A stretch of DNA of 64,000 nucleotides from Vibrio profundi (GCF_005281835.1 NZ_RZIS01000002.1:248001-312000), one strand, 5' to 3'. Shown: positions 19,438 through 28,860, numbered from the stretch's first letter. Numbers and translations: made by a program. The notes: generated by a model from the letters alone, not told the origin.

Positions 19438-20667
19438 TTAATTCTTATAATTGGTTTTGTCGAGTTGGTGCTTCTTCATTTTGTCGTAAAGTGTTTTACG
19501 CGATATCTGTAATTCTAGCTGCACATCCTTTAATCGACCATTATGGCGATGTAAGGCTTCTACGAGTAGTTGCTGTTCAAACACATCTATCCTTTGATTG
19601 AGTGAACTTTGCTGCTCAGAGAGTGAAGCCGTAGTGTCTTCTTGATTATCGTTTTGCGCTTTCAGCGCTCGGAGTTCAGCATGTTGGCGCAGTTGTTTAA
19701 TGTTCTCTGGCCATTCGTGTTCTTGTAATTGAATGACCTCTTGCGAAGTGATTGCTGGTGGAGGGAGCTGGTATCGGCTCGCGGCACCACGAGCGAAGTG
19801 TTTAAATAAGTCACTAATGTCTTCTTTTCGTTCAGCTAAGCTAGGCAATTCAAAGCATTGATAGTTGGTCGCCATTTCTTTTGGGCATTGTAGCGCCGAA
19901 ATGATCAGGCGAGTGTCTGAGGTCTGGCAGTCTGCCAGCCATTGCCAATGTTGTGATTGAAGAATTTCACCTTGGTAGACGTAAAGGCTGCCCCCAGAGA
20001 TACCACCCAGTAGCTTCTGAACTTGATCTTTACACTGTTGCTCTGATTCCGTGTTTAGCTCATATGCTGGAATTGGCAGTAGTTCGGTTCCGCTTGCGCT
20101 ATGTAAGTCATGTGTATATTGCGCTGTAATTCTCTTGCCTGTCCCTACCGCCCCTGTGATCGCGATTAAAGTGTCTTGCTGGTGGTCTAGAGCGATGAGC
20201 TGTCTGCGAAGGTCGACTATCGCTTTTGATTGGCCGATTAGCTTAGGGCCAATGTGGGTTTGCATTTCGAGCTCTTTACGCAGCAGATAGTTTTCTTGGA
20301 CGAGTGATAACTTGTCTTGAGCTTTTTGGATGGCCGTTAACAGTTTGTCGATAGAAAATGGTTTTTCCAGAAAGTCATAAGCGCCAGCCTTCATGGCAGA
20401 AACCGCGGTTTCCACATCGCCATAACCCGTAAGGACAATGATTTGGAAGTGGGGGTTTTGCTTGAGAAGCTGAGTCGAAAACTCAACGCCATTCATGACT
20501 GGCATATGAATGTCTGTGATTACGATGGCTGCGCGAGCTGTATCAATAGTGGCTAAGGCCTCTACTGCGTTTGGAAAGCAGGTCACATCAAACCCTTCGA
20601 TCAGCAGTCCTTGCTGCACCGAATCGCGAATAGTCGGTTCATCATCGATAAAGTAAATATCATGCAT
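19438..20667 (-). CDS. DctD-like response regulator with degenerate AAA+ domain lacking GAFTGA
   Basis: A 409-residue protein with an intact receiver (about 1-120: FIDDEPTIRDS, VITDIHMPVMNGVEF, a conserved lysine in FLEKPF), a shortened AAA+ region (about 140-320) and a Fis-type helix-turn-helix (SRKTLYDKMKKHQL). A Walker A-like GAVGTGKR and the LPSLAERKEDI segment remain. The Walker B acidic pair is lost (GGSLYVYQGEI), no GAFTGA loop is present, and the arginine-finger region is shortened. It should still bind DNA but is unlikely to remodel sigma-54 holoenzyme normally. It lies 25 bases downstream of its partner kinase gene. Confidence 0.88.
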   Translation of the reverse strand: MHDIYFIDDEPTIRDSVQQGLLIEGFDVTCFPNAVEALATIDTARAAIVITDIHMPVMNGVEFSTQLLKQNPHFQIIVLTGYGDVETAVSAMKAGAYDFLEKPFSIDKLLTAIQKAQDKLSLVQENYLLRKELEMQTHIGPKLIGQSKAIVDLRRQLIALDHQQDTLIAITGAVGTGKRITAQYTHDLHSASGTELLPIPAYELNTESEQQCKDQVQKLLGGISGGSLYVYQGEILQSQHWQWLADCQTSDTRLIISALQCPKEMATNYQCFELPSLAERKEDISDLFKHFARGAASRYQLPPPAITSQEVIQLQEHEWPENIKQLRQHAELRALKAQNDNQEDTTASLSEQQSSLNQRIDVFEQQLLVEALHRHNGRLKDVQLELQISRKTLYDKMKKHQLDKTNYKN

Positions 20668-20692
20668 CGCTATTGAGCATCCTTACGCATAG

Positions 20693-22648
20693 CTAGTCAC
20701 TACTACCATCAATAGATTGATATAGCGGTATTGTCATAGAGAATAGCATGCCATTTGTTGAGTGACAGGTTGCGTTTATCGTGCCGTGATAGGCTTCAAT
20801 GATTCTTTTTGAAATCGATAGCCCGAGCCCTAAACCTTCAGGCTTAGTCGTAAAAAATGGGTCAAACAGTTGCTCCAATTTTTCGGATGAAATCCCAGGT
20901 CCATTGTCCCAAACCATCAATTCACAGACGTTGTCGTTAAGCCTCCATTCCACTCCAATCTGCGGCGATTGTTGGCCCGAGAACGCTTGAATCGCATTGT
21001 GGATGAGGTTCACCAACACTTGCTCTAACTCCGTTGGGTGTATGCTCAATACGATGTCACTCGGGACCAAAGGCAGGCGCAAGGTAATACCTTGGCGAAT
21101 AAGCTGAGGGCTAAGTAGGCCGGTCGCGTTATTAACGGCATCATGCAGGTTGGCTTGGTGATGTTCCTGCTTGGTGACTTTTCGGGTAAATATTTTTAGA
21201 CGTGCGATGATCTCTGAGATTGAGGTGTTGAGCGCGATCATTTGGCTTAGGTTAGATGCCACCATCTCATTTTTACCCATCGCCAATAACTTCACGCTGT
21301 TCTCACTGTAGGTTCTAAGTGCAGCAAGCGGTTGGTTGATTTCGTGATTAATGCTGGCTGAAAGCTCACCTAAAACGGCCAACTTGGCGGCTTGAGTGAG
21401 CTCTTGCTCAGTTTGTTTAAGTTTCAGCTGGGACTCTTGATACTGAAAGATAGTTTGCTGCAGCTGTTGGTTAGTTTGCTGTAGATGTTGAGTACGTTTA
21501 TCTACGGTTTGCTCTAAATGCTGATTGAGATCGGTTAACGCGAGCTTTGCCTTGTAGGTTTGTCGCCACGACCATGCAATCAGCACGATGAGTCCATAAA
21601 TAACCAAGAAGATAAGATCGGCTTGCGCGATACTTTTAAATAACGGCTTTGCACTTTTAAGAGCGATGACTTGGTAACCATTGTTATTAAACGGGATGGC
21701 GAAAATATTGTAGTTCTTACTGCTGATGAGCTGGTCGGTCGGTAAGGTTTGTTGACTAGACAGTAATGCACTAACGGTCGTGATGGGAGAGATCGGCTCT
21801 TGCCCATACTGACGAGAATCTCGTATTTGCTGGCGCTGCTCAGGTGTCATCGAGAAAAAAGAGCGGTATAACCACTCCGTATTGCTGGAGAGGAAAGCGA
21901 CTTTATTGCTGTCTAGCACGATGACGTCTGAACTTTCAGATGTGATGAGCTGTTCTATGTTTTCTAAGCTGACCTTCACCGTGATCACGCCAAGGATTTC
22001 GTTGTTCTCGATTAGTGGTGACGATAAAAAGTAGCCTCGAACGTTGGATCTCACACCTAAGGCGACATATTGCGAATCTTGCCCTTGAATGGCTTGTTTG
22101 AAATAAGGACGAAACGCAAAATTCTGCCCAACGAAGGTATTAGGTTGCTGGTAGTTACTCGATGCAACCACATCGCCATTGAGAGCGTGTACATATATCG
22201 TGTCCGCTAAGCTTTGTTGCGACCATTCCGCCAATAATTGATTGAGATTGTCAGAACTATTTTGATGGCGAAAGTAGTTAATGAGGCGCGGGTCGTGGCT
22301 CAATAAGTCAGGGATCTGTTGGAATTTGGCGAGCTCAGAATCGATTTGTTGATTGGCCTTGCTGGCTGCTGCTTCCAATAAAGTGGTGAGCTTTTTCGTA
22401 TGATATTGCTTGGCTAACTGGTGAGTTGAGTTAAGACCAAGGATACCAATCACTAGAGCGAGCAAAATAAACGGCTTAGTAAAGAAACGCTTTGGGCTGT
22501 TCAAGGCGGCCTCGAATATGTTTGTCTGATTAGCGAATGATATCAGTGATGTATCAATATTAACGCGATCTGGATTACATTGAGTTAGCGGGCACACAAA
22601 ATCAACTTGTGTGGACTTGTGTTTCAGGGTTTTAGAGCGCAAAATCAC
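20693..22648 (-). CDS. DctB-like membrane sensor histidine kinase
   Basis: A kinase of up to 651 residues. Transmembrane helices at about 60-76 and 360-378 flank a periplasmic double-Cache domain of the DctB type. A coiled coil (about 385-440) leads to the H box ([14 protein letters not shown]) and the catalytic ATPase domain ([28 protein letters not shown]). No receiver is fused. The N-terminal 50 residues preceding the first helix are unusual for the family and overlap the pdxH promoter region, so the true start may be internal. No dicarboxylate transporter lies nearby, so the ligand is unknown. Confidence 0.87.
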   Translation of the reverse strand: MILRSKTLKHKSTQVDFVCPLTQCNPDRVNIDTSLISFANQTNIFEAALNSPKRFFTKPFILLALVIGILGLNSTHQLAKQYHTKKLTTLLEAAASKANQQIDSELAKFQQIPDLLSHDPRLINYFRHQNSSDNLNQLLAEWSQQSLADTIYVHALNGDVVASSNYQQPNTFVGQNFAFRPYFKQAIQGQDSQYVALGVRSNVRGYFLSSPLIENNEILGVITVKVSLENIEQLITSESSDVIVLDSNKVAFLSSNTEWLYRSFFSMTPEQRQQIRDSRQYGQEPISPITTVSALLSSQQTLPTDQLISSKNYNIFAIPFNNNGYQVIALKSAKPLFKSIAQADLIFLVIYGLIVLIAWSWRQTYKAKLALTDLNQHLEQTVDKRTQHLQQTNQQLQQTIFQYQESQLKLKQTEQELTQAAKLAVLGELSASINHEINQPLAALRTYSENSVKLLAMGKNEMVASNLSQMIALNTSISEIIARLKIFTRKVTKQEHHQANLHDAVNNATGLLSPQLIRQGITLRLPLVPSDIVLSIHPTELEQVLVNLIHNAIQAFSGQQSPQIGVEWRLNDNVCELMVWDNGPGISSEKLEQLFDPFFTTKPEGLGLGLSISKRIIEAYHGTINATCHSTNGMLFSMTIPLYQSIDGSSD

Positions 22649-22672
22649 AGGAAAATTCCAAGGAGTCCAAAG

Positions 22673-23308
22673 ATGGAACTGAATGATATCCGCCGTGAAT
22701 ATGCGAAAGGCGGCTTAAGACGTAAAGACTTAAAAGCCGATCCGATTGAACAGTTTAACTTGTGGTTAGAGCAAGCTATTCAAGCGAACTTAACGGATCC
22801 AACAGCAATGACGGTGGCGACGGTTGACAAAAATGGACAACCTTTTCAACGCATCGTATTGCTAAAAGGCTGTGACAAAGATGGGTTTATTTTCTATACC
22901 AACCTTGGTAGCCGAAAAGCACAGCATTTAGAAGATTGCAGCAAAATCAGCCTGCACTTTCCTTGGCACCCGCTAGAGCGCCAAGTTCATGTAACAGGCA
23001 CCGCTGAAAAGCTAACGGCAATGGAAAATATGAAGTATTTCTCTTCACGCCCGAAGGAAAGCCAGTTAGCAGCGTATGCGAGTAAACAGAGTAGCCGTAT
23101 TTCAGCTCGTGGAATTTTGGAAGGTAAGTACCTAGAGCTGAAACAAAAGTTTGCTAGCGGTGAAATCCCAGTGCCAAGTTTCTGGGGTGGTTTCAGAGTG
23201 AAGCCAGAAAGCATTGAGTTTTGGCAAGGTGGTGAACGTAGGCTTCATGACCGTTTCTTATTCTCACGCCAAGATAACAGCTGGGATATCGACCGATTAG
23301 CACCGTAA
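22673..23308 (+). CDS. pdxH: Pyridoxamine/pyridoxine 5'-phosphate oxidase
   Basis: A 211-residue flavoenzyme that oxidises pyridoxine or pyridoxamine 5'-phosphate to pyridoxal phosphate with FMN and oxygen. It starts with the family's typical [17 protein letters not shown]. It has the FMN-binding [10 protein letters not shown] and [10 protein letters not shown] blocks and ends with the characteristic [12 protein letters not shown]...DRLAP. The start at 22673 has AAGGAG nine bases upstream; an in-frame extension to 22607 is rejected. Divergent from the kinase gene and convergent with vqmA. Confidence 0.97.
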   Translation: MELNDIRREYAKGGLRRKDLKADPIEQFNLWLEQAIQANLTDPTAMTVATVDKNGQPFQRIVLLKGCDKDGFIFYTNLGSRKAQHLEDCSKISLHFPWHPLERQVHVTGTAEKLTAMENMKYFSSRPKESQLAAYASKQSSRISARGILEGKYLELKQKFASGEIPVPSFWGGFRVKPESIEFWQGGERRLHDRFLFSRQDNSWDIDRLAP

Positions 23309-23333
23309 GCTGATTTAAATCTTAATTGCGAAC

Positions 23334-23369
23334 AAAAACGCCGATGGCTAAAAACCATCGGCGTTTTTT
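23334..23369. terminator. Bidirectional terminator between pdxH and vqmA
   Basis: A 14-base perfect stem (23334-23347 with 23355-23368) whose ends are A and T runs, so it works on both strands. The T run on the plus strand overlaps the stop codon of vqmA on the minus strand. Confidence 0.92.
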
Positions 23370-24090
23370 ATGCGACGTCGTTATGCAGAACGACCGATAT
23401 TTGTTTTTTGAGTAAGGTTTCGGGGATCACCGAGCCATAGCCTGAATCGAGGGCGTATTCGATGAGCTGATGCTTACTTGTGGCTTGGAATTTGTTTCGT
23501 AAGCGAGCGACATGGCCTTCAACGGTTTTGATTGAAATGTTCATCGAATTAGCGATGAACTGAGGCTTCTTTCCATAGAGCAGTAAAAACAGCACTTCAG
23601 ATTCTCGGTTGGAAAGTGGAGTATTTGGTTTGGCTGCTCCATGTTTGCTTTTAGTGCTCGATTGCTCCGTTTCCATTCCTGTCACTCGGCAAACCCAATG
23701 CCCAACTTCAAGTATGGCGGTGTCGGTCAACTCTTGGCCATAGAATATGGTGCCTTGAACATTTCCTTGCTCATCTAACCATGGCGTTTTCGTAAATATA
23801 TGCGCGTGCCAACGGCCATCTGGGTATGGGTGAATGTCTAATACTTTGAGCGTTTTCTTCGTCGACATCACATATTGGTCTTGGTCGCGAAACTCTTGCG
23901 CGCACTGTGTGGTTTGGCTTGGCATGTCAAAGTCACTTCGCCCAATACAATCGTCGGGTGAGTCGACACCTATTAGTTTTGCGTAAGCAGCATTGGCGTA
24001 CACAAAGACGGAATCTTTGTCTTTACATCCCCAGCAACCTGGCAGTTGCTTAAACAGGGAAACCTGTTGGGAGGTGAGTTTCTCGTTCAA
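23368..24090 (-). CDS. vqmA: VqmA quorum-sensing receptor/transcription factor (PAS-LuxR)
   Basis: A 240-residue cytoplasmic regulator with an N-terminal PAS domain (about 10-125) and a C-terminal LuxR-type helix-turn-helix (about 160-225; SNRESEVLFLLLYGKK, ISIKTVEGHVARLRNKF). In V. cholerae, VqmA binds the autoinducer DPO and activates the small RNA VqmR. Identification rests on the domain pair, the length, the pdxH neighbour, and, upstream on the same strand, an operator and RNA gene of the right size and order. Read-through of the vqmR terminator would add positive feedback, as described in V. cholerae. Confidence 0.93.
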   Translation of the reverse strand: MNEKLTSQQVSLFKQLPGCWGCKDKDSVFVYANAAYAKLIGVDSPDDCIGRSDFDMPSQTTQCAQEFRDQDQYVMSTKKTLKVLDIHPYPDGRWHAHIFTKTPWLDEQGNVQGTIFYGQELTDTAILEVGHWVCRVTGMETEQSSTKSKHGAAKPNTPLSNRESEVLFLLLYGKKPQFIANSMNISIKTVEGHVARLRNKFQATSKHQLIEYALDSGYGSVIPETLLKKQISVVLHNDVA

Positions 24091-24272
24091 ATTGATGTCT
24101 CGTTATAGGGAATCTTATATGACATTAGTTACTCATGAGAGTGTACCTGTGATGGTAGCCAAAATGTGTGACTCAGCCCCAAATACGGTATAGCGCCTTG
24201 TGCCATGGCATTGACGTTGGTGCAAGTGATTATTAAGTGAACACTTTCGAGCTGGCTATTTTCTTTAGGCAT

Positions 24273-24411
24273 AAAAAAAGCCAGCCTGAAGAAGGGCTGG
24301 CAAAGACAAGATAGTTACTTGCCGACGTGTAGAAGACGTTAAAAACTATTAGCGAGGGTTGTGCTAACAATCTGAGACATCACATGAAACAGGTGTGAAG
24401 TACTACGTCAT
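24273..24411 (-). ncRNA. vqmR: VqmR small regulatory RNA
   Basis: The 3' end is a Rho-independent terminator: a GCCAGCC / GGCTGGC stem (24280-24301) followed by seven T (24279-24273 on the minus strand). A -10-like TAAAGT (24423-24418) places the start near 24411, giving about 139 nt, the length reported for V. cholerae VqmR. The VqmA operator lies about 35-50 bases upstream of that start, and vqmA follows on the same strand. VqmR is an Hfq-dependent RNA that represses biofilm genes such as vpsT. The exact 5' end is inferred. Confidence 0.87.
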
Positions 24412-24417
24412 GGGGCT

Positions 24418-24423
24418 ACTTTA
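24418..24423 (-). promoter_or_regulatory. vqmR -10 element (predicted)
   Basis: TAAAGT on the minus strand, about seven bases before the inferred vqmR start. No good -35 is evident at the right distance, which fits a promoter dependent on VqmA bound just upstream. Confidence 0.5.
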
Positions 24424-24445
24424 CAAAATGCTGTAGGCACAAAAA

Positions 24446-24463
24446 AGGGGGGAAATCCCCCCT
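24446..24463 (-). promoter_or_regulatory. VqmA operator upstream of vqmR
   Basis: The minus strand reads AGGGGGGATTTCCCCCCT, an 18-base palindrome. It equals, from memory, the VqmA box used in the V. cholerae VqmA-DNA structure. Flanking A and T runs also let it fold as a terminator for the minus-strand gene ending at 24488, so it may do two jobs. Confidence 0.9.
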
Positions 24464-24487
24464 TTTCGATAATGATAATTTTACTGA

Positions 24488-26305
24488 TTAAAGTTGTCTT
24501 AGAACCCTAAATCCTAGGTAGTTCGCCGAGGTCGAAGTCGATACATTTAGTTCGCTATAGGCTTTAGCTTCATTTGGAGAGAAGCTCCATGCACCGCCTT
24601 TAGCCAAACCGTGATTGACGTTAGTCCATTCCCAAACGTTGCCTACCATGTCGTAGAATCCGGCGGAGTTAGCAGGGAAAGACTTCACTGGCGAAGTACT
24701 TTGGTTAGACCAAGGCGTACCTGCCCAACCAGTATTGGCTTGGCCTGCTCCGAAGCTATCGCCCCACCAGTAATCGGTTTGATTGCCAGAACGTGCAGCA
24801 ACTTCCCACTCAACGTCGCTTGGAAGGCGGTAAGTGAAGCCAGTTTGCTGCGATAACCATTTAACATAGGCAGTGGCATCGTTGCGGCTAACACACACAA
24901 CAGGGTTATTCGCAGTTTGCTTAAAGCCAGGATTTCTCCAGTAGCTGTCTGGAATTGGGGTTACTTCGGTTTCATGGATGGTGTTACAGGTGTTTTTCAA
25001 TTCAGCGTCGGTTTGGTAGCCCGTTTGCTCGATGAAGGCTTTGAAATCTCCAACGCTGGTTGGTGTTGCTGCAAGGGCAAATGCTTGAGGTATACGAACT
25101 TGCTGAGCCGTATTTTCACCAATGAAGTATTCGCCTGCGCCAACAATGATCAGTTCCGGTGCGCGAGTGCTATGGCCGATGGCATCAGCAAATTTATCGC
25201 CAGCACTTAAGTTGTTCTGTTTCTCACGTAACACCGCACGTAAGTTATGATCGCGTTTTACCGTTAATTGCTGATGGAAAGACTTGTAGCCTTCTTTTTC
25301 GATCGTGACCATGTGTGGCCCAACAGGCAACATCACTTCAACAGGTGTACTGCCATAATTCACACCATCAATGGTCACTTTGTCATTGTATTGGTTTGAA
25401 CGCACCGTCAGGCTGACCCAAGCGACTTCTTTTTGAGTTGCTGCTTGTTCGGTTTCACCTTGGTCGAAGCAGTAATTGGAGTCGATTCCTAGCAGGCGGC
25501 AAGGAGCATTTTTCGCAGGGCGTGTTTCTAACTGCGCGCTAACGACAGCCTTGTGTTTGTTGTTGTCGTAGAAATTAGCGGTTTCGACTTTATGGTTCAG
25601 GACATGAATATTCAGCGAAGCAGAAGCAAGGTTTTGTTTAATCAGCTTAGATTCTGAACTGTCGTCGATAACATTGGATTGGAATTGATTTACAGCCTTT
25701 TGCAACGCGAGATCGGTAGTTTGGCCTGAACATTGTGCCAGTGTCATATCGGTTTGACAGGTATTGGTGAAGCTAACCTTTTGCTCACTGGTTTGTGTTA
25801 ACTCTTTGCGCAAGCGCTCTGCTCTTGCTCTGAGTTTATCTTTGTTCAAAGCATGAATTGAAGCGTCGATAACCATCTTATCGGCTTCTATCATTGAAAG
25901 CTCTAGACCAAGATCTTGAAGCGTTTGTTGAGCCTCTAACTGTTGAGCTTGGCTTTGTTTTACATCTTGCCACGCGGCTTGGTAAGCAGTTTGAGCAGGT
26001 GAGATATCTAACTCTGGCTCATTGATCATGCGTGCATAATCGCGTTCCAACTGAGCCTTGGCTTTTTGCAGAGAGGCTTCGGCCTTGGTTACAGATTGCT
26101 CTGCGCGATGAATCTGCTCTTGCTGGTTATCAACTTGATTCTGTTTCTCAGCCAGCTTCTTTTCGACGTCAGCTAAATCTGAGTGTTTGGTAAACAAGGT
26201 GCTTTCAATTGAAGTAACCGATTGTGGCGCGGCTTCTGCCAACACCGCTGGAGTTACTAAGCAGGGAGCAAGTGTGAATAATAGAGCAGGAATACCTTTG
26301 CGCAT
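24488..26305 (-). CDS. Exported coiled-coil/PEGA/sulfatase-modifying-factor domain protein
   Basis: A 605-residue protein with a signal peptide (first 23 residues, ending LAEA). A long coiled coil (about 35-175) is followed by a middle region shared with the next gene, a PEGA domain (about 300-350; VNYGSTPVEVMLPVGPH, KEGYKSFHQQLTV) and a C-terminal FGE/SUMF1 fold (about 375-605; FALAATPTSVGDFKAFI, RLPSDVEWEVAARSG, GFYDMVGNVWEW, GLAKGGAWSF). Domains of this fold in bacteria are often non-catalytic binding modules, and activity as a formylglycine generator is not indicated. It shares its whole N-terminal layout with the gene at 26439-27542. Confidence 0.86.
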   Translation of the reverse strand: MRKGIPALLFTLAPCLVTPAVLAEAAPQSVTSIESTLFTKHSDLADVEKKLAEKQNQVDNQQEQIHRAEQSVTKAEASLQKAKAQLERDYARMINEPELDISPAQTAYQAAWQDVKQSQAQQLEAQQTLQDLGLELSMIEADKMVIDASIHALNKDKLRARAERLRKELTQTSEQKVSFTNTCQTDMTLAQCSGQTTDLALQKAVNQFQSNVIDDSSESKLIKQNLASASLNIHVLNHKVETANFYDNNKHKAVVSAQLETRPAKNAPCRLLGIDSNYCFDQGETEQAATQKEVAWVSLTVRSNQYNDKVTIDGVNYGSTPVEVMLPVGPHMVTIEKEGYKSFHQQLTVKRDHNLRAVLREKQNNLSAGDKFADAIGHSTRAPELIIVGAGEYFIGENTAQQVRIPQAFALAATPTSVGDFKAFIEQTGYQTDAELKNTCNTIHETEVTPIPDSYWRNPGFKQTANNPVVCVSRNDATAYVKWLSQQTGFTYRLPSDVEWEVAARSGNQTDYWWGDSFGAGQANTGWAGTPWSNQSTSPVKSFPANSAGFYDMVGNVWEWTNVNHGLAKGGAWSFSPNEAKAYSELNVSTSTSANYLGFRVLRQL

Positions 26306-26356
26306 AACGGGTTACTTTAATCAAATTGATGGATAGAAGGATATTCTAAACGAAAA

Positions 26357-26403
26357 CGCCATTTTGTCTGAAGCTATCTGAGTAACTTACTAACAAAATG
26401 GCG
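26357..26403 (-). terminator. 11-bp inverted repeat between the two PEGA genes
   Basis: CGCCATTTTGT (26357-26367) and ACAAAATGGCG (26393-26403) form a perfect inverted repeat with a 25-base loop, followed on the minus strand by TTTTCGTTT. It may be a weak terminator or attenuator after the upstream gene, or an operator; the T tract favours the former. Confidence 0.5.
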
Positions 26404-26438
26404 AATTTAAGTTCAGCTTTGTGAATTAAGCTATGTTC

Positions 26439-27542
26439 TTAACTGTTTTTATTTGGCAGAAGTTTCACCCAAATCGTGTCACTGCCATTTACTGTGATCT
26501 TTCTGTTGTAGGTTTCGTAACCGTCTTTAGATACGGTGACTTGGTGACGACCCGCTGGCAGCAAAATTTCAACAGGAGTACTGCCGTACTTTACGCCATT
26601 CACAGTAACGGAGTCGTTGTACTGATCAGAACGTACAACCACGTTTGCCCATTGCTTGTCGTTTTTGCTTACTTTTGCGGCTTTATCACCCGTTAAACAG
26701 TAGCGAGTAGAAACGTTCAGCAGCTTACATGCCGCAACCGTTTCTGGTTTTGCTTGAAGTTGAGCTTGCATTTGCGTGAAGTAAGCATTGTTACCAGAGA
26801 AGCCACTTTTAATGATTTGGCTGTCTTGCACATGAATGTTTAGCTGAACACCTTGCAAGTTTTGTTTCGCTAAACCACTTTCGGTGAGCTGTTCAAGCAA
26901 TTTTGCTTTGAAAGTGTTCACTGCTTTTTGATTTGTTAGCTGCTTACCCTGATTAATACACTCGCCTAACGTCATTGTTGATGAGCAAGTAGTTGAGTAA
27001 CTGGTCTCAAGAACTGCACTTTCACGTAGCTCAGTGGCAATACGTTTCACTCTAGCTTCAACTTTTGACTCTTCAAGATTCGCGAACTCATTGTTTAAAC
27101 GAGCTTTCTTTTGCTTGATTTGAGAGAGGCGAATTTCACTTTCACTGAGTGCTTGTTCATTCTCAAGCTGCTCAGTTTGGTTTTCTTTGACTGCTGTCCA
27201 AGAGTCTTGGTAGCTTTTTTGGAATGAGATCAGGTCGATTTCAGGGTCTTCAAGCAAGCGACTGTACTGTTTATCCAGTGCTGACTTAGCTCGATTGCGT
27301 TTTGCTTTTAGCTCTTGCCCTTCACGCTCTAGCTTAGATTTTTGATTCTGAAGCTGTTTTAGTTCGTCATTTACTTGAGTTTGAACACCTGAAAGTTGTT
27401 CAATATCGTTACTTTTTGCGTCTAATTTTTCATCGATAGCAGTGACTGGGTCAACTTGATTGAGTTCTTCAGCTGATACCGATGCAGATACCCAAAAAGG
27501 GGATAGCGCGAGTAAAAGCGCCGAAATTCGAAAGTTGGTCAT
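26439..27542 (-). CDS. Exported coiled-coil/PEGA-domain protein (paralogue without FGE domain)
   Basis: A 367-residue protein with a signal peptide (first 24 residues, ending VSAEE). It has a coiled coil (about 45-175), a conserved cysteine-bearing middle region (CSSTMTLGECINQGKQLTNQ) and a C-terminal PEGA domain (KYGSTPVEILLPAGRHQVTV, KDGYETYNRKITV). It is clearly paralogous to the protein at 24488-26305 but stops where that one continues into the FGE domain. The ATG at 27542 is chosen because AGGGA lies just upstream; a start at 27557 lacks one. Both may act together in the periplasm; function unknown. Confidence 0.85.
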   Translation of the reverse strand: MTNFRISALLLALSPFWVSASVSAEELNQVDPVTAIDEKLDAKSNDIEQLSGVQTQVNDELKQLQNQKSKLEREGQELKAKRNRAKSALDKQYSRLLEDPEIDLISFQKSYQDSWTAVKENQTEQLENEQALSESEIRLSQIKQKKARLNNEFANLEESKVEARVKRIATELRESAVLETSYSTTCSSTMTLGECINQGKQLTNQKAVNTFKAKLLEQLTESGLAKQNLQGVQLNIHVQDSQIIKSGFSGNNAYFTQMQAQLQAKPETVAACKLLNVSTRYCLTGDKAAKVSKNDKQWANVVVRSDQYNDSVTVNGVKYGSTPVEILLPAGRHQVTVSKDGYETYNRKITVNGSDTIWVKLLPNKNS

Positions 27543-27557
27543 AGGTCCCTGCAGCAT

Positions 27558-27967
27558 AGTAAATAGAATTAAATTTAAAGTTATAGATTAACGATTTGAG
27601 TTAATCTTCATTATTAGATGGAAATTTGTTATCGGTTCCATTTATAGCTTGTTATCAATAATGAATCTACTAAAAAGCCTCTAGAAAGCGGGCGAGCAAG
27701 CAGTTTTCACTTTCGAAAGAGTAATAATTTGAGCTGCTAGCGAAAAAATGACGAAATGTGAAAAAGCCTGAAAATTGACCATACATGAGCCGTAACTTGT
27801 CACTACTTGATCATTGTTCCGGAAGCATGATCGCCATGATCTTGGTAAATGATCTATAAGAACAATAGCTTTAAATGAGAATTTGATGGATTAGGATTAT
27901 TAACAAATTCATCTTCAGGAAAATTCAGAGTATTATTTAGGATCTCTGATCGGGAATTTTGACTGTC
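27558..27967. other. AT-rich intergenic region between divergent genes
   Basis: About 410 bases separating the minus-strand PEGA gene from putR. It is AT-rich with no supportable small ORF, RNA terminator or repeat. It should hold both divergent promoters, but no convincing -35/-10 pair stands out by eye. Confidence 0.6.
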
Positions 27968-28795
27968 ATGCCTAAATTAATTGCACCACTTATTCAACCA
28001 GCCACACTGGAGCCAATCGAGCATTCGCCTCGCCCGGCTGAGATTGTGACGCTTCCTTCACATATGGATTGTCATGATCATCACTACACTCAAGTGGTCA
28101 TTGGTTTAAAGGGACAGGCGGAGTTTGAAGTTAGCGGTAAAGGGAATTTAGTTGGCCCTGGGCAAGGTTGTGTCGTGACGGCTTGCTCTGATCATGCTTT
28201 CGGTGGCGTGGTCGGCCAATCGGATATTTTAGTGCTTAATATGCCTGCACCCTCTGCCGATGACCCTTTGATGCTTGAGAAGTTAAACCAACTCTCGAGT
28301 GCTAATACCTATTTTCAGCTTGATGGCCAAATCCAGAAACTGATCCAAATGTTAGTGCAAGAGATGCAGTCTAGCCCCGACGATCTGCTATTAAGCCGAG
28401 CCTGTAACGACACTGTTATTGCGTTACTGCAACGTCATATTTCCGTTTTTGAAACTTCCCATAAAGAATCTCGATTCGATCTTGAAGTGATCGACCGCTA
28501 CATCGAGCAACATTTGTCAAATAAGATATCGGTTGCACAACTAGCTGGCAGTGTTTTCCTCGGAGAGAGCCAGTTTCATATGCTTTTTAAGGATCAAATG
28601 GGCATTACTCCGCATCAATACGTTCTCGGAAAGCGCATCGATTTAGCGAGAAAACTGATCGAACAAGGTCATCTCACTTTAGGGCAAGTTGCTGAATTAA
28701 GTGGTTTTTCTGGTCAAAGTGCATTTACTCATACCTTCTCTCGCCTGCAGGGCATCTCCCCGTCACAATATAAAAAGCAAATATTTGTTAAATAG
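27968..28795 (+). CDS. putR: PutR-like AraC-family activator of proline utilisation
   Basis: A 275-residue regulator with an N-terminal cupin-like domain (about 1-120) and a C-terminal AraC-type double helix-turn-helix (about 170-270; ISVAQLAGSVFLGESQFHML, TLGQVAELSGFSGQSAFTHT). It lies directly upstream of putA. In V. vulnificus the AraC-type PutR activates putAP with CRP in response to proline. The role fits here because this PutA lacks the N-terminal ribbon-helix-helix repressor domain of E. coli PutA. ATG 27968 is chosen over TTG 27959. Confidence 0.87.
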   Translation: MPKLIAPLIQPATLEPIEHSPRPAEIVTLPSHMDCHDHHYTQVVIGLKGQAEFEVSGKGNLVGPGQGCVVTACSDHAFGGVVGQSDILVLNMPAPSADDPLMLEKLNQLSSANTYFQLDGQIQKLIQMLVQEMQSSPDDLLLSRACNDTVIALLQRHISVFETSHKESRFDLEVIDRYIEQHLSNKISVAQLAGSVFLGESQFHMLFKDQMGITPHQYVLGKRIDLARKLIEQGHLTLGQVAELSGFSGQSAFTHTFSRLQGISPSQYKKQIFVK

Positions 28796-28860
28796 TTAAA
28801 CCAGACGACATATTATCTTGTACTTTTATGTGTGACCTTGTTTTTGTTTTGTTATAAAAG

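Noticed and set aside
24439..24475. Palindrome taken at first as only a terminator for the gene ending at 24488
   Set aside because: The sequence equals the VqmA box and stands at the right place for vqmR; kept as an operator with possible second function.
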